From the NCBI GenBank assembly GCA_947500135.1, contig CANMQX010000002.1, positions 372,001 to 436,000 on the forward strand: DNA of 64,000 bases. The letters run 5' to 3'. The notes below the pieces were generated by a model, which worked only from the letters and a program-made list of their open reading frames with translations, had not been told where the DNA came from and did no database searches. Positions 54,588 through 64,000 of this stretch are shown here, one piece after another. Within the stretch, counting starts at the first letter, position 1, and each line of letters starts with the position of its first letter. Source of the DNA: an uncultured Paracoccaceae bacterium (GTDB lineage Bacteria > Pseudomonadota > Alphaproteobacteria > Rhodobacterales > Rhodobacteraceae). The position numbers and the translations under genes were made by a program.

Positions 54588-55493
54588 ATGGACTGGGACA
54601 AACTAAGAATATTTCACGCCGTCGCTGACGCCGGATCGCTCACCCATGCAGGTGACACGCTGCATTTGTCGCAATCTGCTGTGTCCCGGCAAATCCGGGC
54701 GCTCGAAGAATCACTCAACACCACACTGTTTCACAGACACGCGCGCGGGCTGATCCTGACCGAACAGGGTGAGTTGCTGTTCGATGCCACCAAGAGCATG
54801 AACAAACGGCTAGAGGCCGCATCCGCCCGCATCCGTGACAGTGAAGAGGAAGTATTCGGCGAATTGCGGGTCACCACCACAACCGGTTTCGGCACGCTCT
54901 GGCTCGCCCCGCGCCTGCCCAAGCTTTACGAACAATATCCTGACCTGAAAATCGACCTAATGCTGGAAGAACGGGTGCTTGATCTGCCCATGCGCGAGGC
55001 TGATGTCGCGATCAGGATGAAAGAGCCGTCACAGGCCGACCTGATCCGCAAACGGCTGATGTCGGTACGGATGCGGCTTTACGCGTCACGCGAATACTTG
55101 CAGAAAAATGGACAGATCAACGATATCGAAGAAATCAGCAATCACCGGCTGATCTGCCAAAGCTTGAACTCGATCCAAGTCGCCGCCGGGGCAACACTGG
55201 TCCAGCACCTGATGACCTATGATATCCCCAATCTGTTCACGGTGAATAACTACTTCGGCGTGCTACAGGGCATCCTGAACAATATCGGCGTCGGCGTCCT
55301 GCCCGATTACGTGACCGAGGATTTTCCAGATCTGGTGCGCATTCTGCCAGACCTTGAATCCGGCGAAGTGCCTGTGTTCCTCGCCTACCCCGAAGAATTG
55401 CGGCAATCCAAACGGATCAGCGCATTCCGGGATTTCGTGCAAGAGGAAATCTTCGCCCACAGGCGCAAGATGAAAGAAGCCAGCCTCGTTTAA
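54588..55493 (+). CDS. LysR-family transcriptional regulator
   Basis: A 301-aa regulator: winged helix-turn-helix (MDWDKLRIFHAVADAGSLTH through SAVSRQIRALEE, 1-42), then the periplasmic-binding-like effector domain (about 90-290). It is transcribed away from the ior gene, and the intergenic DNA has two T-N11-A repeats, so it probably controls ior and itself. The effector is not known; aromatic 2-oxo acids would be logical. No terminator is evident after it. Confidence 0.9.
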   Translation: MDWDKLRIFHAVADAGSLTHAGDTLHLSQSAVSRQIRALEESLNTTLFHRHARGLILTEQGELLFDATKSMNKRLEAASARIRDSEEEVFGELRVTTTTGFGTLWLAPRLPKLYEQYPDLKIDLMLEERVLDLPMREADVAIRMKEPSQADLIRKRLMSVRMRLYASREYLQKNGQINDIEEISNHRLICQSLNSIQVAAGATLVQHLMTYDIPNLFTVNNYFGVLQGILNNIGVGVLPDYVTEDFPDLVRILPDLESGEVPVFLAYPEELRQSKRISAFRDFVQEEIFAHRRKMKEASLV

Positions 55494-55742
55494 CCGTTAT
55501 TAATATGCGACGCGCGCTGCATTAATCCTGCGCCGCATCGCATCAGGGTCCGACGCTTTGCCGACGTGCCGCCGACGTTTTGCCGACCAGGTATTTGTCA
55601 GCAAAATAAGGCATTAACCTATGATTCTCCCTATGATTGTTCAACGGCATCGTACGGTACCCCTCACAACCCAAACGGGCATGGGTTTCCAGCCATGCAC
55701 TCAATGCATAGCGGCTTTGCAGAATTATCCGTCTGTTTTTTC
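55494..55742. other. Non-coding stretch between lysR and the candidate small RNA
   Basis: No supported reading frame on either strand. Three GCCGAC copies lie near 55550-55600, TTAA-N6-TTAA follows the lysR stop (wrong spacing for CtrA), and a small hairpin GCATGG-N8-CCATGC is at 55679-55698. I cannot assign a function. Confidence 0.5.
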
Positions 55743-55771
55743 TTGAATGGTCAAATATCGCACCCTATCTC
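55742..55771 (+). promoter_or_regulatory. Sigma-32 (RpoH)-like promoter
   Basis: CTTGAAT (55742-55748), 14 nt, CCCTATCT (55763-55770). This is close to the heat-shock consensus CTTGAAA-N13-15-CCCCATNT. It also reads as TTGAAT-N17-TATCTC for the housekeeping factor. Transcription would begin near 55777. Confidence 0.55.
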
Positions 55772-55776
55772 ATCTA

Positions 55777-55854
55777 GCGAGGGCGATGATGCTTAAACGC
55801 TCATCATCCTCACCTCCCTGTTGGACTTCGCCGGGCCTTGTGCCCGGCTTTTTT
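55777..55854 (+). ncRNA. Candidate ~78-nt small RNA upstream of purL
   Basis: After a sigma-32-like promoter come: hairpin GATGATG-N10-CATCATC (55785-55808); an unpaired stretch with CACCTCCC (55811-55818), complementary to Shine-Dalgarno sequences; and an intrinsic terminator (55830-55854). No reading frame fits inside. The layout resembles stress-induced Rhodobacter RNAs with CCUCC loops. It could instead be an attenuating leader of purL. Confidence 0.55.
55830..55854 (+). terminator. Intrinsic terminator, GCCGGGC/GCCCGGC plus six Ts
   Basis: A perfect 7-bp G+C-rich stem with loop CTTGT followed by TTTTTT. It lies 337 nt after lysR and 68 nt before purL, so it does not end a known gene, which argues for a separate short transcript. 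Confidence 0.88.
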
Positions 55855-55922
55855 CTTTGCAGATCGCGCTTCCCCCCCGGGGCTGGCCCCGCTAAAAGGC
55901 CGCAACTGCCGAAGGGGACAAG

Positions 55923-58082
<2,160 letters not shown>

Positions 58083-58145
58083 ACCATCACTTGTCCAGCC
58101 AGCCTCCCGCGCCTAAGTTAAAGGCAACCGATCAAAGGACCCCAA

Positions 58146-58376
58146 ATGCCGATCACCGCACAAGACATTGAAACGCTACTGCGCGAAAAATTCCCAGATG
58201 CAACTATCCAGATCGAAGGTGCTGACGGGGTGCATTTTCAGGGGCTAGTGATCGATGAAAGCTTCCGAGGCATGAACCGGATCCAGCAACAACGCGCCGT
58301 GATGGCGGTAATCAAACCAAAGGTCGATAGTGGCGAAATACACGCCCTCGGACTGACAACAAAAGCCCCCGACTAG
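58146..58376 (+). CDS. BolA family protein
   Basis: A 76-aa protein with the BolA fold ([50 protein letters not shown]). BolA proteins bind a [2Fe-2S] cluster together with monothiol glutaredoxins; the conserved His in EIHALGL is the likely ligand. The partner gene grxD lies 74 bp downstream, a classic pairing for iron-sulfur cluster or iron signalling. The gap holds two perfect hairpins. Confidence 0.93.
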   Translation: MPITAQDIETLLREKFPDATIQIEGADGVHFQGLVIDESFRGMNRIQQQRAVMAVIKPKVDSGEIHALGLTTKAPD

Positions 58377-58380
58377 GCGC

Positions 58381-58401
58381 CAAATTTTGGCACAAAATTT
58401 G
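58381..58401. repeat. Perfect hairpin CAAATTTTG, GCA, CAAAATTTG
   Basis: A 9-bp stem 4 nt after the bolA stop, first of a pair. Its arm CAAATTTT also edges the palindrome at 8326. Confidence 0.85.
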
Positions 58402-58404
58402 CAA

Positions 58405-58425
58405 CAAAGTCTGCGCCAGACTTTG
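58405..58425. repeat. Perfect hairpin CAAAGTCTG, CGC, CAGACTTTG
   Basis: A 9-bp stem 3 nt after the previous hairpin and 25 nt before grxD. It shares AAAGTCTG/CAGACTTT with the hairpin at 15151, with arms in opposite order. Confidence 0.85.
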
Positions 58426-58450
58426 GGTTACAAAACAAAGGACATCACAA

Positions 58451-58810
58451 ATGACCGCCCAAGATCAGATCAAAGAAACCGTCACAAACAACGACGTTGT
58501 ACTTTTCATGAAAGGTACCAAATCCATGCCGCAATGCGGGTTTTCATCCCGCGTGGCTGGCGTGCTGAACTTCATGGGCGTTGATTTCAACGACGTAAAC
58601 GTCTTGGCCGACGAAGAAATGCGTCAAGGTATCAAGGACTATTCCGACTGGCCCACGATCCCGCAGCTTTACGTCAAAGGCGAATTTGTAGGCGGTTGCG
58701 ACATCATCACTGAAATGACGCTCAGTGGCGAACTTGATACGTTGTTTGCTGAAAACGGCGTCACTTTCGACAAGGACGCCGCTGAAAAGATCCGCGAAGC
58801 AAACGCCTAA
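58451..58810 (+). CDS. grxD: Monothiol glutaredoxin (Grx4/GrxD type)
   Basis: A 119-aa glutaredoxin with the CGFS active site (Cys 29-Ser 32, MPQCGFSSR) and [16 protein letters not shown], the glutathione-binding part. CGFS proteins carry [2Fe-2S] clusters rather than reducing disulfides, and pair with BolA, whose gene is upstream. The last 4 bp overlap the convergent zapA stop. Confidence 0.96.
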   Translation: MTAQDQIKETVTNNDVVLFMKGTKSMPQCGFSSRVAGVLNFMGVDFNDVNVLADEEMRQGIKDYSDWPTIPQLYVKGEFVGGCDIITEMTLSGELDTLFAENGVTFDKDAAEKIREANA

Positions 58811-59193
58811 ACCGGGTCAACCTGATCGGCCAGCGCCTCAGCACGGGCCGCAATTTCCGCCAATGCTTCGGTCACCGCGGCGGGGACAACCGGCACCTCG
58901 ACCCGTTCAGGGGCCGGTGCCGGACGCGATTGCAATGTCTCAATCTCGGCACGCATCCGGGCGGTTTCGGTCTCTGCCTCGCGCAGCTTATCCTCTAAAT
59001 TTGCGGTCTTATCGGCCAGCATCAGACCCGCCATTAACAGCATCCGCGCCTCGGGCATGCGCCCGATCTGCTCGGACAGATGCGAGGCCTCAGTATTCAG
59101 CATCCCAGCGGCGGAATGCAGGAAATGTTCCTCGCCTTCCTGACAAGCAACGTCAAACGTGCGGCCACCAATAGCAATCTCAACCTGCGGCAT
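58807..59193 (-). CDS. zapA: Cell division protein ZapA
   Basis: ZapA (128 aa) cross-links FtsZ filaments. The globular head starts [22 protein letters not shown], and a coiled coil follows (about 65-100). The C-terminal part has a [14 protein letters not shown] linker. The ATG at 59193 has GAGGAG 7 nt upstream. It overlaps the previous coiled-coil gene by 14 bp and the grxD end by 4 bp. Confidence 0.92.
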   Translation of the reverse strand: MPQVEIAIGGRTFDVACQEGEEHFLHSAAGMLNTEASHLSEQIGRMPEARMLLMAGLMLADKTANLEDKLREAETETARMRAEIETLQSRPAPAPERVEVPVVPAAVTEALAEIAARAEALADQVDPV

Positions 59194-59641
59194 GGGTGCT
59201 CTCCTCAATTGCGGGTTTCAGCGCGGCCAGAATAGCCTCCAGTTCAGCAGCATCCGCTGATCGTTGTGCCTGCAATGCAGCCAGTTCGGCAGCGACGGCC
59301 TGATCCAACAATTCCGGTGCCAACCCTTCGGTCACCGCCTCGCGCAATTGGGTGTTCATCTCGCGCATCTGCGCGTTAGAGGCCCGCAAACGCTGTAGTT
59401 CTGTATCCAGCTTTTGCATCTGGGCCTGCTGCGCCTCTATGGCGGCAGACAACTCTGCCACCTTTGCTTCCTGCTGGCCGTGATAGGCTTGCAGCTGTCC
59501 GGCCAATTCATCCTTTGCCGCGCGTTCCTGCGCCAGCGCCGTGGCGAGTTCCGGGTCGGGACCACCTTGCGTTTCAACGCCGCGCCTGATCCTGTCCAAC
59601 GCTGCCGTTATCCGGCCCTCTAACGCACTAATCTCACTCAT
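59180..59641 (-). CDS. Coiled-coil protein upstream of zapA
   Basis: A 153-aa protein made almost wholly of helix: heptad-rich Ala/Glu/Gln/Leu sequence from about residue 30 to 140 ([20 protein letters not shown], then [20 protein letters not shown]). No signal or membrane segment. I do not recognise a named family. Overlap with zapA suggests a division-related partner, perhaps playing the part of ZapB; that is inference from context. Confidence 0.75.
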   Translation of the reverse strand: MSEISALEGRITAALDRIRRGVETQGGPDPELATALAQERAAKDELAGQLQAYHGQQEAKVAELSAAIEAQQAQMQKLDTELQRLRASNAQMREMNTQLREAVTEGLAPELLDQAVAAELAALQAQRSADAAELEAILAALKPAIEESTHAAG

Positions 59642-59912
59642 CCGCCTGTCCTTTCAGGTCCCCAAGATGGGGTCGTCACAGCATGACAGGCAAGGGGCCC
59701 ACCATGTCGAATCCAATCCGCCCGACCGCCATTTTCCGGCGCTTTTTTGCGAATCGTGCCTCGTGTCCTCTAGCCTAAGCGATCCGTCAGATGCCAGCAA
59801 ACCGCAGCAGGTGAAGAAAATGAACATGTTAGGCTGTATGCTTGATCTTGGGGGCGACCCTGATATGAGGCAAGCAAGCGAATGTTCACCATCGTATATA
59901 GGACCTGATCAC

Positions 59913-61931
59913 TTGGATATTGCAGCCCTGCGCACCGCCCACCCCGCACATTGGAAAAAAGCCACCGCTATTCGGACCCTGACGTTGGATGCGGTCACAG
60001 CTGCGAATTCCGGCCATTCCGGCATGCCCATGGGGATGGCGGATGTGGCGACAGTTCTGTTCGAAAAACACCTGAACTTCGATCCCAAGACGCCTGAATG
60101 GCCGGACCGCGACCGTTTCATCCTGTCGGCAGGTCACGGATCGATGCTGCTTTATTCCCTGATGTATCTGACCGGGTATGAGGATATCACGCTGCAGCAG
60201 ATCAAGGATTTCCGCCAATGGGGTGCAAAAACCGCAGGGCATCCTGAGTTTGGCCATGCCCGCGGGATCGAAACCACAACCGGCCCGCTTGGCCAAGGTA
60301 TTGCCAATTCCGTCGGCTTTGCCATTGCCGAGGAAATCCAGCGCGCCACCTGGGGCAAGAAGATCGTTGATCACTACACCTATGTCATGGCAGGTGACGG
60401 TTGCCTGATGGAAGGTATCAGCCACGAGGCCATCGGTCTGGCGGGTATGCAAAAGCTGGGTCATCTGATTGTTTTCTTTGATGATAACAACATCACAATC
60501 GACGGCACCGTTGATATGGCCGACATCACCAACCAGCCCAAGCGGTTCGAGGCGGCAGGCTGGCATGTGCAATCCATCGATGGGCACGACCCAGAGGCGA
60601 TTGACGCGGCCATCACAGCCGCCAAGAAAACCAACCGGCCCTCCATGATCGCCTGCAAGACGCATATCGCATTGGGCCATGCCGCGCAGGACACCTCCAA
60701 AGGTCACGGCGCCTTGACCGATGCCGCCCAGTTGCAAGCCGCCAAGGAAGCTTACGGCGCACCAATGGGTGACTTCGAAGTCGATCCAGAGGTCAAGAAA
60801 CAATGGGAGGCCATCGGCGCCCGTGGTGAGGCGACCCGCAAGGAATGGGAAAACCGTTTCGCCACGCTGTCCAACAACAAACAGGCTGAATTCAACCGGA
60901 TCTACGCAGGTGAAGCGCCCAAGAAACTGGCGGCGACGATCCGCGCCCTGAAAAAGCAGATCACCGAAGGCCAGCCCAAGGTTGCCACCCGAAAATCATC
61001 GGAAATGACGCTTGAGGTCATCAACCCAATCATGGGCGAAACTATTGGCGGCTCTGCCGACCTGACCGGGTCCAACAATACCAAAACCTCTGATCTGGGT
61101 GTCTTTAACCCCGACAATCGCAAGGGTCGCTACATCTATTACGGCGTGCGTGAACACGGAATGGCAGCCGCGATGAACGGTATGGCGCTGCATGGCGGGG
61201 CCAAACCCTATGGCGGCACCTTCATGTGCTTCACCGATTATGCGCGCGGGGCGATGCGCCTGTCTGCGCTGATGGGCGTGCCTGCAACCTATGTGATGAC
61301 CCATGACAGCATCGGGCTTGGCGAAGATGGGCCAACTCACCAGCCGGTCGAACACCTTGCCATGTTGCGGGCCACCCCCAACATGAACGTCATCCGGCCC
61401 GCTGATACGGTTGAAACTGCCGAAGCTTGGGAACTTGCGCTGACATCACAAAAAACGCCAACGGTGCTTAGCCTGACGCGTCAGGGTCTGCCCACTGTGC
61501 GGACCGAACATAAGGCCAAGAACCTGACAGCCCAGGGCGCCTATGTGCTGGCGGATGCGGAAGGCAAACGGCAGGCAATCCTGATGGCAACCGGGTCCGA
61601 AGTATCCATCGCATTGGCCGCCCGCGATCTGCTGCAAGCTGACGGGATCGGAACACGCGTTGTGTCAATGCCCTGTTGGGAGCTGTTTGAAGAACAGGAA
61701 GAAAGCTATCGCAAGCGGGTTCTGCCCGGTGGGCCCGTGCGCGTCGCAATTGAGGCGGGCGTCCGCTTTGGTTGGGATCGCTGGCTCTTTGGTGAGCGTG
61801 GCAAGCGTGAAAAAGCGGGCTTTGTCGGCATGCACGGTTTCGGGGCGTCGGCACCAGCCGACAAGCTTTATCAGGAGTTCGGGATCACTGCGCAGGACAC
61901 GGCAGACAAGGTAAAATCCCTGATCAAATAA
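59913..61931 (+). CDS. tkt: Transketolase
   Basis: A TPP enzyme of 672 aa in the pentose phosphate and Calvin routes. TPP/Mg motif [14 protein letters not shown] (about 157-170) and pyrimidine-domain [14 protein letters not shown] (about 410-423) are clear. The TTG start at 59913 follows AGGA by 9 nt and gives [14 protein letters not shown], the family start; earlier in-frame ATGs (59865) add sequence without similarity. The 271-bp region before it, opposite the coiled-coil gene start, has no clear promoter or riboswitch. Confidence 0.95.
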   Translation: MDIAALRTAHPAHWKKATAIRTLTLDAVTAANSGHSGMPMGMADVATVLFEKHLNFDPKTPEWPDRDRFILSAGHGSMLLYSLMYLTGYEDITLQQIKDFRQWGAKTAGHPEFGHARGIETTTGPLGQGIANSVGFAIAEEIQRATWGKKIVDHYTYVMAGDGCLMEGISHEAIGLAGMQKLGHLIVFFDDNNITIDGTVDMADITNQPKRFEAAGWHVQSIDGHDPEAIDAAITAAKKTNRPSMIACKTHIALGHAAQDTSKGHGALTDAAQLQAAKEAYGAPMGDFEVDPEVKKQWEAIGARGEATRKEWENRFATLSNNKQAEFNRIYAGEAPKKLAATIRALKKQITEGQPKVATRKSSEMTLEVINPIMGETIGGSADLTGSNNTKTSDLGVFNPDNRKGRYIYYGVREHGMAAAMNGMALHGGAKPYGGTFMCFTDYARGAMRLSALMGVPATYVMTHDSIGLGEDGPTHQPVEHLAMLRATPNMNVIRPADTVETAEAWELALTSQKTPTVLSLTRQGLPTVRTEHKAKNLTAQGAYVLADAEGKRQAILMATGSEVSIALAARDLLQADGIGTRVVSMPCWELFEEQEESYRKRVLPGGPVRVAIEAGVRFGWDRWLFGERGKREKAGFVGMHGFGASAPADKLYQEFGITAQDTADKVKSLIK

Positions 61932-61938
61932 AAAGCCA

Positions 61939-61964
61939 GGGGCGGCGGATCATAACGCCGCCCC
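61939..61964. terminator. Bidirectional terminator between tkt and the BLUF gene
   Basis: GGGGCGGCG, loop GATCATAA, CGCCGCCCC. On the minus strand it is followed closely by CTTTTTATTT, so it ends the BLUF message well; on the plus strand the T-run is missing. Confidence 0.8.
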
Positions 61965-61977
61965 GAGACGCAAGATG

Positions 61978-62304
61978 TTAGGCGTTCATCGCGTTGATCA
62001 CCGTGCTGAAATCCAAACCATCAACACGTCTCATGGACCAATCCGCAAAATAGCGACTTTCAACGATTTTCTCGTCCAAAACCTTGAAGCCACTGTGCCG
62101 CGCATCTTGCGCGATGTTGTCCACAAGGGCGCGGACTGTCTGCTCTGGCCCTTCTAAAACCTGACAGAAGTTCCGACCATTATAGGTCAGGGCCCCTGTA
62201 ACATCATGATCAGCGTTCCATATCTTTGCATGGTCAACGATGCTATCCACATCGCCAGGCTGAAGGTCAGCAACTGCGGTACTGAAGTAGAGAATTCTGA
62301 TCAT
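61978..62304 (-). CDS. Stand-alone BLUF blue-light photoreceptor
   Basis: A 108-aa BLUF domain that binds FAD. All key residues stand at the spacing of AppA: Tyr 6, Asn 30, Gln 48, Trp 89 and Met 91 correspond to AppA Tyr 21, Asn 45, Gln 63, Trp 104 and Met 106. There is no attached output domain, so it must act on a partner protein. It lies convergent with tkt. Upstream is an 18-bp inverted repeat (62387-62404). Confidence 0.95.
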   Translation of the reverse strand: MIRILYFSTAVADLQPGDVDSIVDHAKIWNADHDVTGALTYNGRNFCQVLEGPEQTVRALVDNIAQDARHSGFKVLDEKIVESRYFADWSMRRVDGLDFSTVINAMNA

Positions 62305-62386
62305 GGACGTTCTTTCTGCTCACTCTTTTTTCGCAAGGCTGCGTTGGGCAGCAAAGATGTATCTCTAAACAAGAAATTCATTTAAG

Positions 62387-62404
62387 CTATGTCATAGGAC
62401 ATAG
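62387..62404. promoter_or_regulatory. Inverted repeat CTATGTC-ATAG-GACATAG
   Basis: Perfect 7-bp arms, 83 nt before the BLUF start and 45 nt after the PhyH stop. It is operator-like. It is not the PpsR motif (TGT-N12-ACA). Confidence 0.5.
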
Positions 62405-62448
62405 TCTAGCGCAGTTTTACGACCAAATACTGCTTTGCACATCTGCTC

Positions 62449-63243
62449 TTAACCCCGAAATATAACCGGGAACCAATCCTCGCGCAGACGCTGCCCGGAC
62501 ACCATGTCATGGCCCGGAAATGGCGGCGAAGTACGCCCGGGGCGTTCCACATAACGGGCATCATCACCCACAAGGCGCAGCGAGAATGCACGTCTGCGCA
62601 CCGTTGTTTCATTGCCGCGCGCGCCATGGAGACAGCGGAAATGAAACGCGACGGCATCGCCCGGCTCCAACGCCCATTCCAGCACGCGCATGCCTTCTGC
62701 ATCCGGGTCCGGAACAGGCATGAATGCCGCGTCATCGGGATAAAAGCTGTCTTCCGCCAACCAACGGGTCGGCAGTACGGGACGATCCCATAAATGCGAC
62801 CCCGCGACACAACGCAATGATGCATCTGTCACCGGATCAAGCGGTGACCAAAAACTGACATTCTGTTGCCCCTCCACAAAATAATAGGGACCATCCTGAT
62901 GCCATGGCGTGGGTTTGGACGTGCCCGGTTCCTTGACCAGCACATGATCGTGAAACAACTGAACGGTCGATGATTGCATCAGATCGGCCGCAACCTCGGA
63001 TGCGGGCGATTGTCTGATGACATCTTCAAACTCCGGGATATGGTTCCAGTTGCAATAGTCATCAAAGAAACGACCGCCCTCGCCTTCTTTCAGGTTTTCG
63101 GCGGCATAAGGACCCGGTTCTGCCATGTTGCGGGCAATACCGGCCCGAAGCGCCGCGACATGATCGGCAAACAGCCCCTTTATCAATACGGCACCGTCGC
63201 GGGCATAGGCATCGATATGGTCTTGTGAAATCAGCGGATGCAT
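62449..63243 (-). CDS. Phytanoyl-CoA dioxygenase (PhyH) family protein
   Basis: A 264-aa Fe(II)/2-oxoglutarate oxygenase. The iron-binding HxD is WHQDGPYY (about 117-124), and the distal His is in FHFRCLHGARGN near residue 210; the 2-oxoglutarate-binding Arg follows in RRRAFSLRL. The start at 63243 (MHPLISQDHIDAYARDG) is preferred over a TTG four codons earlier. The family hydroxylates varied small molecules, including ectoine and phosphonates; the substrate here is open. Confidence 0.88.
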   Translation of the reverse strand: MHPLISQDHIDAYARDGAVLIKGLFADHVAALRAGIARNMAEPGPYAAENLKEGEGGRFFDDYCNWNHIPEFEDVIRQSPASEVAADLMQSSTVQLFHDHVLVKEPGTSKPTPWHQDGPYYFVEGQQNVSFWSPLDPVTDASLRCVAGSHLWDRPVLPTRWLAEDSFYPDDAAFMPVPDPDAEGMRVLEWALEPGDAVAFHFRCLHGARGNETTVRRRAFSLRLVGDDARYVERPGRTSPPFPGHDMVSGQRLREDWFPVIFRG

Positions 63244-63425
63244 CAGTTCGCCCAATCAGTCAGTTTTTGATAATGCGATGCATACGAAAAAGGCGGCGAC
63301 CCGGCAATCGGATCGTGCCATCGGCGTAACATCGCCGATGCGGAATCGCGCAAAAATACTTCTGTCCCTCCTGCGCAAACTCCGCAAGAATCACACAAAA
63401 TAAATCTCGTAGAGAGATAACAGGC

Positions 63426-64000
63426 ATGAGCAGATCGCAAAAACTCAACATCTCTGGCTTTGCCCTTGCGCTGACTGTGCTGGCCAGTTGTAATAACGTT
63501 GCGCCACCTCAGGTGATCGCAGCACCGGCTGATGTGGCGCCCGCACCACCCGAGGATATCGACACATATGCACGCGATTTTCTGAACGGGATTCAACCGG
63601 TCTCAATCGCGGAATCGCGGGAATATTGCGGTTTTTTCGTGCGCTTGCCTGACGGCAGAATACAAGGCACGCCACCGCGCGCCGGCACACCAGACAGCTG
63701 CATCGCCGGGTTCATCCCGCAAAACGCCATCGCCAGCTATCACACTCACGGCGGCTACTTGCCCAGATATTTCAACGAAGTTCCCTCGGTGGATGATGTC
63801 CGCAGCGCGATTGATGTTGTCCTTGATGACTACGTCAGCACCCCAGGTGGCCGTCTGTGGCGCATCGATGGAGAGACCGGGAAATCCGAAACCTTATGCG
63901 GTCGCGGCTGCCTAACCGATGATCCGCTCTACCGCCCCAACCCGCGCATTCAGGGCAAGGACGACTTTACCCTACAAGAGCTGGAAGAACTGCAAGGCTG
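63426..64000 (+). CDS. DUF4329 lipoprotein, 3' end missing
   Basis: The frame runs off the right edge after 191 codons without a stop. MSRSQKLNISGF and the lipobox LASC (Cys 22) make a lipoprotein signal. A Pro/Ala linker (about 26-42) precedes a DUF4329 domain with SYHTHGGYLP (about 105-114) and TPGGRLWRIDGETG (about 140-153). DUF4329 resembles JAB-like or RHS-associated domains, and the HTH pair could bind metal. The function is unknown. It is divergent to the PhyH gene. Confidence 0.75.
   Translation, partial: MSRSQKLNISGFALALTVLASCNNVAPPQVIAAPADVAPAPPEDIDTYARDFLNGIQPVSIAESREYCGFFVRLPDGRIQGTPPRAGTPDSCIAGFIPQNAIASYHTHGGYLPRYFNEVPSVDDVRSAIDVVLDDYVSTPGGRLWRIDGETGKSETLCGRGCLTDDPLYRPNPRIQGKDDFTLQELEELQG

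Noticed and set aside
55490..55503. TTAA-N6-TTAA after lysR as a CtrA site
   Set aside because: CtrA needs a 7-nt spacer; the first half-site also includes the lysR stop codon.
59886..60803. Minus-strand frame of 305 codons across tkt
   Set aside because: Shadow of tkt with no recognisable domain; composition follows the complementary strand.
62387..62404. PpsR/CrtJ photosynthesis-gene operator before the BLUF gene
   Set aside because: The motif would be TGT-N12-ACA; here the spacing between TGT and ACA is 6, and no photosynthesis genes are nearby.

Overview
The window looks like chromosomal DNA of a marine alphaproteobacterium of the Rhodobacteraceae (Roseobacter group). Four signs point there: a LexA box of the alphaproteobacterial type (GAAC-N7-GAAC) in front of lexA; a holin/endolysin cassette of the gene-transfer-agent kind; a pobA-pcaCHG cluster with a beta-keto acid cleavage enzyme; and dense operons with 4-bp ATGA/GTGA overlaps. 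I see no rRNA, tRNA, CRISPR array, insertion sequence or prophage. Almost everything is core metabolism, so the less familiar material is mostly between genes.

Layout. 1-5.5 kb: corrin ring synthesis (cobK, cbiD on minus; cobA, cobB on plus), a DNA glycosylase and an MFS transporter. 5.5-9.8 kb (minus): cysS, then cimA, a small lipoprotein and a squalene/phytoene synthase-like protein in one overlapping unit. 10-14.9 kb: protocatechuate branch (pcaB facing pobA-pcaC-pcaH-pcaG-BKACE). 15.3-21.2 kb: small stress and sensing genes (DUF1697, YjbR, TipAS-type MerR, VOC protein, SoxR with a near-perfect SoxR box), an aminotransferase, Ada and a PEP-mutase-like protein. 21.3-30 kb: outer-membrane barrel, anmK, tyrS, acetyltransferases, antiporter, PhzF-like protein and a YibQ-like deacetylase with a repeat-rich linker. 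30-36 kb: trpG-trpD-DUF3592-ung-trpC-moaC-moeA-lexA. 36-42.3 kb: comEC, gltX, gltA, PDZ protein and GNAT. 42.5-50.9 kb: DUF2087 protein, paaG-like gene, ccmH-ccmF, three-gene lysis cassette, ccmE, argC, murI and an acyltransferase. 51-62 kb: fused indolepyruvate:ferredoxin oxidoreductase with a divergent LysR gene, purL-bolA-grxD, zapA plus a coiled-coil partner, tkt. 62-64 kb: stand-alone BLUF photoreceptor, PhyH-family oxygenase and a cut-off DUF4329 lipoprotein.

How the parts relate. Three loci touch horizontal DNA exchange and the SOS response: lexA, comEC and the lysis cassette. The SoxR/VOC/TipAS group looks like a small chemical-stress module. The pca genes lack pcaD and pcaQ here and carry BKACE, which suggests a variant end to the beta-ketoadipate route.

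The most interesting leads are: (1) a candidate ~78-nt small RNA before purL with a sigma-32-like promoter, an exposed anti-Shine-Dalgarno loop and an intrinsic terminator; (2) a family of perfect 7-11 bp hairpins, alone or in tandem sets of two or three between co-directional genes, which share core sequences, sometimes with the arms swapped; (3) a perfect 9-bp inverted repeat that puts the ada start codon in its loop; (4) an 11-G run inside pobA; (5) the SoxR-box promoter and a VOC gene with two in-frame start sites. Function calls rest on reading the translated sequences; no database search was run.
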